Part shown: piece by piece, positions 1 through 9,443 of the stretch
How positions within the stretch are numbered: position 1 is the first letter of the stretch
Layout of the letters: each line of letters opens with the position of its first letter
Origin: Aquimarina sp. U1-2
GTDB lineage: Bacteria; Bacteroidota; Bacteroidia; Flavobacteriales; Flavobacteriaceae
Direction: 5' to 3'
DNA: 64,000 bases
Assembly: GCF_017897595.1 (NCBI RefSeq)
Contig: NZ_JAGKIK010000014.1
Location: 1-64,000 of the forward strand
The notes under the pieces: generated by a model
What the model was told of the DNA's origin: nothing
The model's database searches: none
Seen by the model: the letters and a program-made list of their open reading frames with translations, nothing else
Program-made: the position numbers and the translations under genes

Positions 1-2
1 TG

Positions 3-71
3 GTATCAAGAATATTTGCAGTAGTAAACAGAGGTACGGAATATGTTGATGTTTTAAAATATGCTTGTTAA
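3..71 (+). CDS. Possible C-terminal end of a gene cut by the window edge
   Basis: An open frame runs in from the left edge and stops with TAA at 69-71, giving 22 residues that end in DVLKYAC. No family is recognisable from so little. The rest of 72-363 shows no plausible gene, only a strong hairpin at 315-340. The + direction T-tract after that hairpin would suit a + strand gene ending here, which is weak support. It could equally be chance open sequence. Confidence 0.25.
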   Translation, partial: VSRIFAVVNRGTEYVDVLKYAC

Positions 72-314
72 CATTGTTGATAAGATCAACTCTTTAAACT
101 TGTTTTTATCATAGAATGCTATGCTGAAACTTAGAAAACACTCTTCCAACGCTACGTCTCGCCCAAAGCAATGCTTTGTCGTGGCATTTTCAACCCTCAT
201 AACGAAATTCTAATGCATAAACCGGGTTTAGAGTAGAACTTGTATAACAGTTTATCACAATAGAAGATGCTACGAGAATAGCCAGTCCAAAAAAAATAGA
301 ATCTTTTGAAGGAA

Positions 315-345
315 CACCTCGTGAGATAGCTCACGAGGTGTTTTT
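315..345. terminator. Strong hairpin terminator left of clpB
   Basis: CACCTCGTGAG (315-325) pairs perfectly with CTCACGAGGTG (330-340) around a 4-base loop, followed by TTTTT at 341-345. The U-tract lies on the + strand, so it is canonical for transcription entering from the left. On the minus strand it is a stable 11-bp hairpin 3' of the clpB stop but with a poor U-tract. It probably serves both directions. Confidence 0.75.
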
Positions 346-363
346 GTTATTAAAATTGGTATC

Positions 364-2964
364 TTAAGATACCAAATCTGCCTGGTTTCTAAAAACCAAG
401 TTGTCATCAAATTCATCAAGTAAGATGATACTTTCAGTAGATATGGTTCCTGCAAGGATTTCTTTTGACAATTTATTGAGTACTTCTTTCTGTATGGTTC
501 GTTTTACCGGCCGTGCACCAAATTCTGGTTGAAAGCCTCTTTCTGATAAAAACTCAATAGCCTCTTCGGTGGCATCTAAAGTAATATGTTGTTGCGATAA
601 CATTTTAGATACATGTTGAAGCTGAAGCTGTACTATTTCCTTTATATTTTCCTGAGTTAAGGGTGAAAACATAACGATATCATCAATTCTATTCAAAAAT
701 TCTGGTCGTACAGATTGTTTCAGTAATCCCAAAACTTCTATCTTGGCAGCTTCCATAGCAGTATCCATATCTTTTATAGCTTCATACTTTTCTTGAATGA
801 TATGGCTACCCATATTACTGGTCATGATAATAATCGTATTCCTGAAGTCTGCTGTTCTTCCTTTATTATCAGTGAGTCGGCCTTCATCCAAAACTTGCAA
901 TAAAATATTGAAGGTATCTGGATGTGCTTTTTCAATTTCGTCAAGTAGCACTACCGAGTACGGTTTTCTACGCACAGCTTCTGTAAGTTGCCCTCCTTCA
1001 TCATAACCTACATATCCCGGAGGTGCCCCAACCAATCGACTTACCGAGTGTCGTTCTTGATATTCACTCATATCAATTCTGGTCATGGCGGCTTCATTGT
1101 CAAAAAGATATTCTGCCAAAGCTTTTGCCAGCTCGGTTTTTCCTATACCTGTAGTTCCTAAAAACAGAAAGGAGCCGATAGGTTTTTTTTGATCCTGCAA
1201 TCCGGCACGACTTCTACGAACTGCGTCACTCACTGCCCGAATAGCTTCTTTTTGACCTACCACGCGTTTTTGTAACTCTGCTTCGAGGTGTAATAATTTC
1301 TCCCGCTCACTTTGTAACATTTTGGTAACCGGGATACCCGTCCACTTGGCGACCACCTCTGCAATATCATCATTGGTCACTTCTTCTTTGATGAGCGACG
1401 AAGTGCTTTGCTGTTCTTGCAATTGTCGTTGTAAATCTTCCAGCCTTTCTTGAGACTCTTTGATTTTTCCGTACCTGATTTCGGCTACTTTACCATAATC
1501 ACCATTACGCTCTGCCCGTTCTGCTTCGAGTTTAAATTCTTCAATATCTGTTTTCGTGTTCTGGATAGCGTCAACCACTTCTTTTTCACTTTGCCATTTC
1601 GAAAAGATCTCATTTCTTTCTTCTTTAATATTGGCCAAGTCTGCATTTAATGCTTTAAGTTTAGCCTCGTCATCTTCTCTTTTTATGGCGGCAATCTCAA
1701 TTTCGAGTTGCATCATTTTTCGATCCAATACATCTAGCTCTTCAGGTTTCGAATTAATTTCCATTCTAAGCTTTGATGCAGCCTCGTCCATAAGGTCTAT
1801 CGCTTTATCAGGTAGAAATCTATTGGTAATGTATCGTTGTGATAGTTCTACTGCCGCAATAATTGCTTCATCCTTAATACGAACTTTGTGATGTGTTTCA
1901 TATTTTTCTTTGATTCCTCGAAGTATGGAAATCGCACTCTCGGTATCGGGTTCGTCGACAGTTACTTTTTGAAAACGTCTTTCTAGCGCTTTGTCTTTTT
2001 CAAAATATTTTTGATACTCATCCAGAGTGGTAGCGCCTATGGCTCTCAATTCACCGCGAGCAAGGGCAGGTTTTAAAATATTGGCGGCATCCATGGCTCC
2101 TTGTCCGCCACCTGCACCTACAAGAGTGTGTATTTCGTCAATAAAAAGAACAATATCACCATCACTCACAGTCACTTCTTTTACAACAGCTTTAAGTCTT
2201 TCTTCAAACTCACCTTTAAATTTTGCGCCTGCAATTAATGCGCCCATATCCAAAGAAAAGATTTGTTTATCCTTTAGATTTTCTGGGATATCCCCTGCAA
2301 TAATACGATGTGCGAGTCCTTCGGCAATGGCGGTTTTACCTACACCGGGTTCTCCTACCAACATGGGGTTGTTTTTTGTTCTTCTAGATAGAATTTGCAG
2401 TACTCTTCTAATCTCTTCATCACGACCGATAACCGGATCTAGCTTTCCGCTTTCAGCCATTTCATTGAGATTTTTGGCGTATTTGTTTAGTGATTGATAT
2501 GTTTCTTCGGCACTTTGCGAGGTAACTCGTTCACCTTTGCGTATTTCGTTAATGGCTTCAGTCAAATATTTTTCGGTAACACCTTGATCTTTAAGTATCT
2601 GTGAAATTTTGCTTTTCGATTTAAATATCGCAATGACCAGATGTTCTATAGCTACATATTCATCGTTCATTTTTTTTGCGATGATACTTGCTTCATTAAG
2701 TGTCTTCCCGGCTTCTCGAGATAACTGAATGTCTCCACCGCTAACTTTAGGGAAACTTTCTAGCGTACTGTCTAGTACTTGTTGTAAGATTTGAATATTT
2801 ACATTCAGCTTTTTTAGTAAAAAAGGAAGTACGTTTTCATCGATCTCAAAGATAGCTTTAAACAAGTGTTCATTTTCTATTTGTTGATGCCCTAAGCCTT
2901 GTGCAAGTTGTTGTGCTTGCTGTATGGCTTCTTGTGATTTTATAGTAAGATTATTAAAATTCAT
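364..2964 (-). CDS. clpB: ATP-dependent disaggregase ClpB
   Basis: Hexameric AAA+ chaperone that, with DnaK/DnaJ, pulls polypeptides out of aggregates in the cytoplasm. The 866 residues show the N-terminal Clp repeat domain, a first AAA module with Walker A GEPGVGKTAIAEG and Walker B VLFIDEIHT, a long coiled-coil middle domain (about residues 400-530), and a second AAA module with GTTGIGKTELAKA and VVLLDEIEKAHPD. The length is normal for ClpB. I start at the ATG at 2964 (MNFNNLTIKSQEA) rather than the upstream in-frame ATG at 2997, because family N-termini begin there and the bases just upstream are a run of A. The gene stands alone. A GAGACA-AAA-TGTCTC palindrome lies at 3020-3034 upstream and may be regulatory. 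Confidence 0.97.
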   Translation of the reverse strand: MNFNNLTIKSQEAIQQAQQLAQGLGHQQIENEHLFKAIFEIDENVLPFLLKKLNVNIQILQQVLDSTLESFPKVSGGDIQLSREAGKTLNEASIIAKKMNDEYVAIEHLVIAIFKSKSKISQILKDQGVTEKYLTEAINEIRKGERVTSQSAEETYQSLNKYAKNLNEMAESGKLDPVIGRDEEIRRVLQILSRRTKNNPMLVGEPGVGKTAIAEGLAHRIIAGDIPENLKDKQIFSLDMGALIAGAKFKGEFEERLKAVVKEVTVSDGDIVLFIDEIHTLVGAGGGQGAMDAANILKPALARGELRAIGATTLDEYQKYFEKDKALERRFQKVTVDEPDTESAISILRGIKEKYETHHKVRIKDEAIIAAVELSQRYITNRFLPDKAIDLMDEAASKLRMEINSKPEELDVLDRKMMQLEIEIAAIKREDDEAKLKALNADLANIKEERNEIFSKWQSEKEVVDAIQNTKTDIEEFKLEAERAERNGDYGKVAEIRYGKIKESQERLEDLQRQLQEQQSTSSLIKEEVTNDDIAEVVAKWTGIPVTKMLQSEREKLLHLEAELQKRVVGQKEAIRAVSDAVRRSRAGLQDQKKPIGSFLFLGTTGIGKTELAKALAEYLFDNEAAMTRIDMSEYQERHSVSRLVGAPPGYVGYDEGGQLTEAVRRKPYSVVLLDEIEKAHPDTFNILLQVLDEGRLTDNKGRTADFRNTIIIMTSNMGSHIIQEKYEAIKDMDTAMEAAKIEVLGLLKQSVRPEFLNRIDDIVMFSPLTQENIKEIVQLQLQHVSKMLSQQHITLDATEEAIEFLSERGFQPEFGARPVKRTIQKEVLNKLSKEILAGTISTESIILLDEFDDNLVFRNQADLVS

Positions 2965-3019
2965 TATTTTTTTTTTAAGTTCATGATAGAGAATCAAATC
3001 ATATTCCTTTTATCAAGAA

Positions 3020-3034
3020 GAGACAAAATGTCTC
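3020..3034. promoter_or_regulatory. Perfect 6-3-6 palindrome upstream of clpB
   Basis: GAGACA AAA TGTCTC is a perfect inverted repeat 56 bases upstream of the chosen clpB start. Its position fits an operator or part of a stress promoter. No regulator is identified here, and the role is inferred from location and symmetry only. Confidence 0.4.
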
Positions 3035-3093
3035 GATATTTTATAGATAAACTGACTTTTTGACATTTTTATTAGCGCTTTAAAAGGATGTAT

Positions 3094-3120
3094 TACCTCG
3101 TGAGCTTGTCACCGAGGTGA
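3094..3120. repeat. Palindrome resembling the clpB-side terminator
   Basis: ACCTCG (3095-3100) pairs with CGAGGT (3113-3118), and TGA/TCA extends the stem with one bulged C. Its stem repeats the CCTCGTGAG core of the hairpin at 315-340, so clpB is bracketed by two related palindromes about 2.8 kb apart. It may act in the clpB leader or be a copy of a small palindromic element. Confidence 0.45.
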
Positions 3121-3173
3121 TTTACTTCTAAGGAACTGTTTTGAAATTAGTCTCAATTTAAAAATGATTTACC

Positions 3174-3181
3174 TAATTTTG
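3174..3181 (+). promoter_or_regulatory. Bacteroidota -7 box for the ytxJ-like gene
   Basis: TAATTTTG matches TAnnTTTG and ends 21 bases before the ATG at 3203. It lies downstream of the earlier in-frame ATG at 3164, so a transcript from it would exclude that start. No clear -33 TTTG is present at the usual spacing. Confidence 0.5.
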
Positions 3182-3202
3182 TATGAAATAAATGGTAAAA
3201 AA

Positions 3203-3598
3203 ATGGGAATATTTGATAAATTTTTCAATTCAGAAAAAAATGAGGACAAAGAACAAAAGAAAAAATTACCATGGAAAGACTTAACAACAATCGATCAGTT
3301 AGAAGCTATAGCTGAAGCTTCGAAAACCATCCCCCAAGCCATATTTAAACATTCAACCCGATGTGGTATTAGTGGTATGGTGATTCGTAATTTTGAAGCT
3401 AGTTTTGATGTTCCGGAAAATCAAATTGATCTCTATTATTTAGATCTATTGGCTTACAGGGATGTGTCTTCAGAAATTGCTGCAAGATTTGGGATATTTC
3501 ATGAATCGCCACAATTTATAGTTATTCGTAATGGAGAAGCTGTGCATCATGCATCACATAGTACAATCACTCCACAAGTATTACATCAATATTTGTAG
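3203..3598 (+). CDS. ytxJ: Bacillithiol-system redox-active protein, YtxJ family
   Basis: A 131-residue thioredoxin-fold protein of the YtxJ type, thought to act as a monothiol bacilliredoxin that removes bacillithiol from oxidised proteins. The signature HSTRCGIS sits after a charged N-terminal segment, with one Cys in the expected active position. The C-terminal half reads like a thioredoxin fold (SPQFIVIRNGEAVHHASHSTI). The ATG at 3203 is chosen because the segment before it contains the -7 box and MGIFDKFF is a typical family start. The gene is monocistronic and converges with the fumarylacetoacetase gene at a shared terminator. The function is inferred from family membership. Confidence 0.85.
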   Translation: MGIFDKFFNSEKNEDKEQKKKLPWKDLTTIDQLEAIAEASKTIPQAIFKHSTRCGISGMVIRNFEASFDVPENQIDLYYLDLLAYRDVSSEIAARFGIFHESPQFIVIRNGEAVHHASHSTITPQVLHQYL

Positions 3599-3676
3599 TA
3601 TTATGCTGCACACTAAACCTGTTTTACACGGTAAAGGTGACCTGTGCACACTAAGAGGTATATAAATGTATAAACA

Positions 3677-3707
3677 AAAACCTCGAAATTGAATTTTTCG
3701 AGGTTTT
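3677..3707. terminator. Bidirectional terminator between the ytxJ-like gene and fahA
   Basis: AAAACCTCGAAA (3677-3688) and TTTCGAGGTTTT (3696-3707) form a 12-bp stem around a 7-base loop. The stem ends in A on the left and T on the right, so it carries a U-tract in both directions between two convergent genes. Confidence 0.85.
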
Positions 3708-3726
3708 ACTAGAGCCTACACTACTT

Positions 3727-5007
3727 TTATTTTTTGAATACGGGAAGCAACGTTGTAGATACTTCTCCAAAACCAATACGTACACCGTCTTTCTCACAAA
3801 ATCCTCGCATAATTACGGTATCGTTATCCTCAATAAACTTACGACTACCACCAGATTTTAATTGAACAGGTTTTTCTCCTTTCCAACTCAATTCCAGCAT
3901 GGATCCATAAGAATCCGGAGTAGGTCCGGATAGCGTACCACTGCCCATCATATCTCCAGAATTAACAGGGCAACCGTTTACGGTATGATGTGCCAATTGT
4001 TGCGCCATATTCCAATACATATGTTTAAAATTGCTTTTAGAAACCACAGTTTCTTCTGTATTTTTTGGTTGAATTGCTACTTCTAAATGAATATCAAAAC
4101 TTTTTGCCCCTTCGTATTGAAGATACGGTAATTGCTCTTTAACAGGTTTCGGACCCGCCGTCCGGTAGGGCTCAAGCGCATCAAGAGTTACTATCCAAGG
4201 AGAGATAGAGGATGCAAAATTTTTGCCCAAAAACGGACCAAGAGGAACATATTCCCATTTCTGAATATCTCTGGCGCTCCAGTCGTTAAATAGAACCAAT
4301 CCAAAAATATAGTCTTCTGCTTCTTGTATCGGGATGGGCTCCCCAAGTTGATTAGCATCAGTAGTGATAAAAGCCATTTCGAGCTCAAAATCAACCAGTC
4401 GTGACGGACCAAAAATAGGTTCTGTTGCACCATTAGTGAGTTTTTGACCTTGTGGCCGATGTATTGGTATTCCTGAAGGAATAATAGAACTACTACGGCC
4501 ATGGTATCCTACCGGAAGATGCAGCCAGTTGGGCATCAAGGCATTATCTTTACCTCTAAACATCGTGCCTACGTTCGTAGCATGCTCTATACTGCTATAA
4601 AAATCGGTATAATCGCCAACACTAACCGGAAGTTGCATTTCTATTTCGTCTAGCGAGAAAAGCACTTCCTGACGGTGTTTTTTATTGTTTTTTAAGGTGT
4701 CGTTTTTTTCGTCAAATATTTCTGCGATACGATTACGCACCAATCTCCATGTCTTTTTTCCATCAGAAATAAAATCGTTGAGCGAATCTTGTAAAAAAAT
4801 ATCATCGGTAAGCGGTATGCCATCAAAATAACCAAGTTGATGTAATGCACCTAAATCAATTGCAGTATCGCCTATTCTGGTTCCGATAGTTATAATGTCA
4901 TCTCTAGTTAAAAAAACCCCAAATGGAATGTTTTGAATCGGAAAATCTGTGTGATGTTTTGTTTTGATCCAGGTTTTTCTATCTGGATTATTCGCTGTTA
5001 TTGGCAT
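3727..5007 (-). CDS. fahA: Fumarylacetoacetase
   Basis: Last enzyme of tyrosine/homogentisate degradation; it hydrolyses fumarylacetoacetate to fumarate and acetoacetate. The 426 residues match the length of the long FAH class. Visible family motifs are the DFYSSxEHATNVG segment with its metal and active-site region, GYHGRSSSIIPSG, the acidic ligand run FELEMAFI, and the C-terminal GDMMGSGTLSGP segment. The start MPITANNPDR fits the family. No homogentisate dioxygenase or HPPD gene lies nearby, so the gene is separated here from the rest of its pathway. Confidence 0.95.
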   Translation of the reverse strand: MPITANNPDRKTWIKTKHHTDFPIQNIPFGVFLTRDDIITIGTRIGDTAIDLGALHQLGYFDGIPLTDDIFLQDSLNDFISDGKKTWRLVRNRIAEIFDEKNDTLKNNKKHRQEVLFSLDEIEMQLPVSVGDYTDFYSSIEHATNVGTMFRGKDNALMPNWLHLPVGYHGRSSSIIPSGIPIHRPQGQKLTNGATEPIFGPSRLVDFELEMAFITTDANQLGEPIPIQEAEDYIFGLVLFNDWSARDIQKWEYVPLGPFLGKNFASSISPWIVTLDALEPYRTAGPKPVKEQLPYLQYEGAKSFDIHLEVAIQPKNTEETVVSKSNFKHMYWNMAQQLAHHTVNGCPVNSGDMMGSGTLSGPTPDSYGSMLELSWKGEKPVQLKSGGSRKFIEDNDTVIMRGFCEKDGVRIGFGEVSTTLLPVFKK

Positions 5008-5280
5008 TATAGTTCTTTTAAACGTTTTGGGTTATTCTTCTAAATCAAATATATAATTTTCGAGCGGTTAAAGAATTTTTATTTTGTGAAAAATGTATAA
5101 AAAAATGATAAGATATGGTATAACATTCGTTTCTATAGGGTTTTTAAATGAATGATATGTTTCACGATAGTACAAAAAGTGTTTTTCGTATGCTGAAATG
5201 CAAGAAAAATAATAAAAGCTGTGAACAAGTTGTTTATATTTATTAGGGATTGTTTAAGTGCATATCAAAGATGTATTCCT

Positions 5281-5288
5281 TATTTTTG
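5281..5288 (+). promoter_or_regulatory. -7 box for glyA
   Basis: TATTTTTG matches TAnnTTTG and ends 26 bases before the ATG at 5315. It overlaps the region that would be translated from the longer in-frame start at 5258, which argues that the longer start is not used. No convincing -33 element is seen. Confidence 0.55.
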
Positions 5289-5314
5289 CCACTTTATTAA
5301 CAAATCAGGAATAC

Positions 5315-6589
5315 ATGCAACGCGACGAACAAATATTTGATTTAATTCAGGACGAAAAAGAGCGTCAAATCAACGGATTAGAATTAATAGCCTCAGAAAA
5401 TTTTGTTAGTGAACAAGTAATGGAAGCCGCAGGCTCGGTATTGACTAATAAATATGCCGAAGGCTATCCTGGTAAAAGATATTATGGGGGGTGTGCAGTG
5501 GTAGATATTGTAGAACAAATAGCTATAGATCGTGCCAAAGAATTGTTTGGCGCAGCATATGCAAATGTTCAGCCCCATTCTGGTTCTCAGGCCAATACTG
5601 CTGTGTATCATGCATGTTTACATCCTGGAGATAAAATCCTTGGTTTTGATCTCTCACATGGTGGTCACTTGACCCATGGGTCCCCTGTTAATTTTTCAGG
5701 AAAACTTTATCGTCCGGTATTTTATGGAGTAGAAGAGGATACAGGAAGATTAAACTATGATAAAATACAAGAAATTGCTTTAGCAGAAAAGCCGCAACTC
5801 ATTATTGCCGGAGCTTCGGCATATTCTCGAGAAATAGATTACAAAAAATTTAGAGAGATTGCAGATAGCGTAGATGCCTTATTATTGGCCGATATTGCAC
5901 ATCCGGCCGGTCTTATCGCCAAAGGTGTGATTGCAGACCCTGTACCGCACTGCCATATAGTGACCACGACCACTCATAAAACGTTAAGAGGGCCTCGTGG
6001 AGGATTGATCATTATGGGTAAAGATTTTGAAAACCCTTTTGGTATAACACTTAAGAATGGTAAAAAACGTATGATGTCTTCACTATTAGACAGCGCCGTT
6101 TTTCCAGGTAATCAAGGTGGGCCTTTAGAACATATCATAGCAGCTAAAGCAATCGCGTTTGGTGAAGCGTTGAGTGATAAGTTTTTGGATTATATTGTAC
6201 AGGTAAAGAAAAATGCTGCTGTAATGGCAGAAGCTTTTGTGAATAAAGGATATAAAGTTATTTCTAATGGTACCGACAATCATATGATGTTGATCGATTT
6301 ACGAAATAAAGGCGTTACCGGTAAACAAGCTGAAGAAGCTTTGGGTATTGCCGAAATCACTGTCAATAAAAATATGGTTCCTTTTGATGATAAATCACCT
6401 TTTGTAACATCAGGTATTCGTATTGGTGTTGCAGCTGTAACTACCAGAGGACTTAAAGAAGAAGATATGAGTGCTATCGTAACTCTAATTGACAAAGTGA
6501 TTCAAAATGTGGAAAACGAAGAAGCACTACATGGTGTTGCAGATGAAGTTAATGCGATGATGGCAGATAAACCTTTGTTTGTGAGTTAA
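5315..6589 (+). CDS. glyA: Serine hydroxymethyltransferase
   Basis: PLP enzyme interconverting serine plus tetrahydrofolate with glycine plus 5,10-methylene-THF in the cytoplasm. The 424 residues carry ELIASENF near the N-terminus, the [11 protein letters not shown] segment, the HPAGLIAKG stretch, and the PLP lysine in [14 protein letters not shown]. The ATG at 5315 ([11 protein letters not shown]) matches the family start, and the 19 extra residues from 5258 would span the -7 box. The gene stands alone and ends 44 bases before the stop of the convergent acetyltransferase gene. Confidence 0.97.
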   Translation: MQRDEQIFDLIQDEKERQINGLELIASENFVSEQVMEAAGSVLTNKYAEGYPGKRYYGGCAVVDIVEQIAIDRAKELFGAAYANVQPHSGSQANTAVYHACLHPGDKILGFDLSHGGHLTHGSPVNFSGKLYRPVFYGVEEDTGRLNYDKIQEIALAEKPQLIIAGASAYSREIDYKKFREIADSVDALLLADIAHPAGLIAKGVIADPVPHCHIVTTTTHKTLRGPRGGLIIMGKDFENPFGITLKNGKKRMMSSLLDSAVFPGNQGGPLEHIIAAKAIAFGEALSDKFLDYIVQVKKNAAVMAEAFVNKGYKVISNGTDNHMMLIDLRNKGVTGKQAEEALGIAEITVNKNMVPFDDKSPFVTSGIRIGVAAVTTRGLKEEDMSAIVTLIDKVIQNVENEEALHGVADEVNAMMADKPLFVS

Positions 6590-6633
6590 TTATATTCGTT
6601 TTACTTCTCTTAGCTAGGTGGCTTAGGTTGTAA

Positions 6634-7191
6634 TTATTGTAATTCTGATTTTGAAATGTAGTATAGAACGCAAGATTCTAATTTCTCATAGCCAGAGAGT
6701 TTAGGATGGTTGAAGGTTTTTACATAGTGCATCCCAATTTTTTTCATAATTATTGCTGATTTTTTATTGATACTAGGAGCAACTGCATATATTTCTCGTA
6801 ATCCGATAGTGTTGAAACCATATGCTAAGCAAGCTTTTGCACCTTCGGTAGCGTATCCTTGGTTCCAGCTACTTTTTTTGAGCCGCCAGCCTATGTCTAC
6901 AAAAGATTTGGGTGCTTTAAGATAGGTTTGTAGGCAGAGACCAATAAATCCTATACATTCTTTGGTTTCTAAAACATCAACAGCAAAATAGCAAAATTTT
7001 TGTTCACTTTGCATGCGTTGCATATTTTCAATAAACTTTTTTGTATCTTGTTTAGAGGGTTTGAAAGGAAAAAATTCCATGACGTCATCATCGTTATTAA
7101 TTTCGGATAAAATGTCGACATCAGTATCTTTCCAGTTTCTGAAACCTAGTCTTTTTGAAGTAAAAATATATGAATTCATAGTCGGAGTCAT
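6634..7191 (-). CDS. GNAT-family N-acetyltransferase, RimJ/RimL type
   Basis: A 185-residue acetyl-CoA-dependent acetyltransferase. The opening FTSKRLGFRNWKDTD, the central ECIGFIGL strand and the WNQGYATEGAKACLAYGF acetyl-CoA loop are typical of the RimJ/RimL branch that acetylates protein N-termini or small amines. The substrate cannot be told. A start at the fifth residue (7179) is nearly as good. It stands alone with a 290-base empty stretch upstream. Confidence 0.85.
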   Translation of the reverse strand: MTPTMNSYIFTSKRLGFRNWKDTDVDILSEINNDDDVMEFFPFKPSKQDTKKFIENMQRMQSEQKFCYFAVDVLETKECIGFIGLCLQTYLKAPKSFVDIGWRLKKSSWNQGYATEGAKACLAYGFNTIGLREIYAVAPSINKKSAIIMKKIGMHYVKTFNHPKLSGYEKLESCVLYYISKSELQ

Positions 7192-7481
7192 GATATCTGT
7201 TTAAAATCATTGTTGTCCAATAAAAAAGTTGATAAGCTCTGAAAATCGCTATTGCCATTAAGAAATTATGAGTTTATAGAAAAGACACCTTGCTTTTTTA
7301 AAATTTAGACAACTTATTTTGAAACTGAATTGCCTTTACTTCAAAAACCATGATAGACAAGTATTTACAAATTAGTCTTTGTTCTATTTTCTAGCAGCGC
7401 AGCGGTCTATTTTCTTTAACCGGACAATACTGATTTAAAATATATCATAGATGTCTTATAAATGCCCAAATTGATATCACT

Positions 7482-9029
7482 TTAGTCAAAAGAAATACTT
7501 TCATAAGCTCCAATATCTGGAGCTATCGTATTTCTTGGAATTCCTAGAATGTCGAAACCTAAAGTTGGAGTAGCAGCTCTTCCATTTGCTGCAGAATTTT
7601 CCCCAATACTGAGCATATTGTCAAACGGAGCCTTAAACTCTGGTTCTTCATTTAAAATGACATCTTCAAATAAATCCATATTTGTAAAATCATACATCGG
7701 GTCATTGATAAGCGTATCATTAAAGTCATTAAATCGGATTAAACAATTTTTAAAATTGTAATTAAATGTGGTTCCTTCAACTTTATTAAACAATACTTCG
7801 ATATTCTGATCTCCATAGATGATAGTATTTGTAAAATTAGCTTCAACCAAATCAGCAACCAGGACTTCAGACTCACTTATAGCAATATTATTATCAATAA
7901 GTACTGCGGGTAAATCTCGAAAACCTGTGCCTATACTCGAAAAGTTTGTAAATGTACAATGATTAAAATTATAAGTACCTCCAAGAGAACAATTTAAAGA
8001 TACTTGTCCGGCATTATTAATGACTAAATTCTCTGCAAAAACGTTTCCGGCGCGTGCCAAAAGTCCAACATTCGAGCTATTATATATTTGAGAGTTTGTT
8101 ACGGTGAGTGTGGGATTCAAACCTCCATCGTTCGAGTCCATTAATATCCCCACGGTCGCATTTTTTATGGTCGCATGATTAATAGTATGACCTGTGCTGC
8201 CTGCGGTAAGCCATATGGTTCCCCACTGCCCGGGAATATTATTAAAAAGAGGTTCTAATCGATCTCCTTCAAAAATTACTTCATTTTCCAGACGTTCAGG
8301 ATCGATACTTAATTCCCCATTTATCTGTAAGGTAGCAGCATTTGCAACAATGATCCCAGAGTTGGCATGAAAATGAACTCTAGCCCCGGCATCTATGGTA
8401 AGTGTTTTACCTTCAGGTACGGCAATATATCCATAGATAACATAAGGTTTTTCGTTTGTAAATCTAAGTTGATCATCGCTAAGAAAGAAACCTTCAATTC
8501 TGATTTCATTATTTTGACTATCTACTCCTAATAAAAGTGTTTCTACCTCACCAGTCATCGTATTTCTCGACGGAAATAGAAAAGTAGCATCTTTTATAAG
8601 GGTAACCAAGTCGATATCCTGCTGATTATTAGCTTGATCAAAAAGTATGCGATCTGTATATAAAAACTCAGATTCTGATGTTTGATCAGTAATATCGGTT
8701 GTAGTTTCTACAAAAATAAAGATGCTATCTTTTGCCAATACCTGTATGTTTTCGAAAGATTTTCCTGCAATACCATCGACATTTAGCCTGTAATTTGAAG
8801 TAGATCCTCGTTCTAAAGCGATAGCAGGGATGGTAAAATCATCATTCGTACGATTATATACTTTGAAACTATACGTACTGGATCCAATGTTGGTGAAAAT
8901 AGTGTCTAAAAACAACGTATCTGTCGAAAATTCTAAATTACCGCTGCTAGGATCAGATTCAAAGTCGTTACGACATGAACTCCATAAAATAAGTATAATT
9001 ACTAGAAAAAGTGTAACTAAATAACGCAT
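7482..9029 (-). CDS. Surface lipoprotein with predicted right-handed beta-helix
   Basis: A 515-residue predicted lipoprotein: hydrophobic signal MRYLVTLFLVIILILW followed by SSC with the lipidated Cys near residue 19. The first 200 residues look like beta-rich immunoglobulin-like repeats (FKVYNRTNDDFTIPAIAL). From about residue 210 to 480 there are short repeating strands rich in Asn, Ile and Val (IKNATVGILMDSND, LTVTNSQIYNSSNVGLLARAGNV) typical of parallel beta-helices. The end GFDILGIPRNTIAPDIGAYES resembles the close of choice-of-anchor/beta-helix proteins of flavobacteria. No catalytic motif is recognised. Probably a cell-surface or periplasmic binding or structural protein; function unknown. 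Confidence 0.75.
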   Translation of the reverse strand: MRYLVTLFLVIILILWSSCRNDFESDPSSGNLEFSTDTLFLDTIFTNIGSSTYSFKVYNRTNDDFTIPAIALERGSTSNYRLNVDGIAGKSFENIQVLAKDSIFIFVETTTDITDQTSESEFLYTDRILFDQANNQQDIDLVTLIKDATFLFPSRNTMTGEVETLLLGVDSQNNEIRIEGFFLSDDQLRFTNEKPYVIYGYIAVPEGKTLTIDAGARVHFHANSGIIVANAATLQINGELSIDPERLENEVIFEGDRLEPLFNNIPGQWGTIWLTAGSTGHTINHATIKNATVGILMDSNDGGLNPTLTVTNSQIYNSSNVGLLARAGNVFAENLVINNAGQVSLNCSLGGTYNFNHCTFTNFSSIGTGFRDLPAVLIDNNIAISESEVLVADLVEANFTNTIIYGDQNIEVLFNKVEGTTFNYNFKNCLIRFNDFNDTLINDPMYDFTNMDLFEDVILNEEPEFKAPFDNMLSIGENSAANGRAATPTLGFDILGIPRNTIAPDIGAYESISFD

Positions 9030-9443
9030 GGTTCTTTGTAATTTAAGGCTAATGTTTCAAATTAGTTCTTCTTTATAAAAACCAATCAAAAGCATAGACA
9101 AATTTCACCGCTCATATTTTGAGTTAAATGTATGACTTTTCAGCAGTACGTCTAATCATTTTTAATAAAAATTTGATAAGATGAGTGCTTCGATAAGAAA
9201 TAAAACATTTGTACCTTTGTGTATCCCGTAAGTATACGGGATATTTTAATGAATAAAATCCTCTTGAGGCAGCGCTCAGGGTGTAGTGAACAGAGACTAA
9301 GTTTTTTAGAGACAAGGTCAAAATGATCTAGTTTATTGATTGCCAATGCAAAGCGATCTTGATTCGGATTATAATGGCTCTACCATGGGATTGTTCATTT
9401 TTTTGGAAAAAACAAAATAGTATTTACAATATAAGTATAGCGT
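9030..9443. other. Intergenic region before lpdA
   Basis: No gene is supported here. It holds a TACCTTTG -7-like box at 9212-9219 and, just after it, the inverted repeat ATCCCGTA-AGTA-TACGGGAT at 9223-9242. If the box is used, the palindrome sits at the 5' end of a roughly 215-base lpdA leader and could be an operator or leader hairpin. Confidence 0.45.

Noticed and set aside
2027..2497. 156-codon plus-strand frame inside clpB
   Set aside because: Antisense to a well-supported ClpB ATPase domain, with low-complexity Ser/Pro/Ala composition typical of a shadow.
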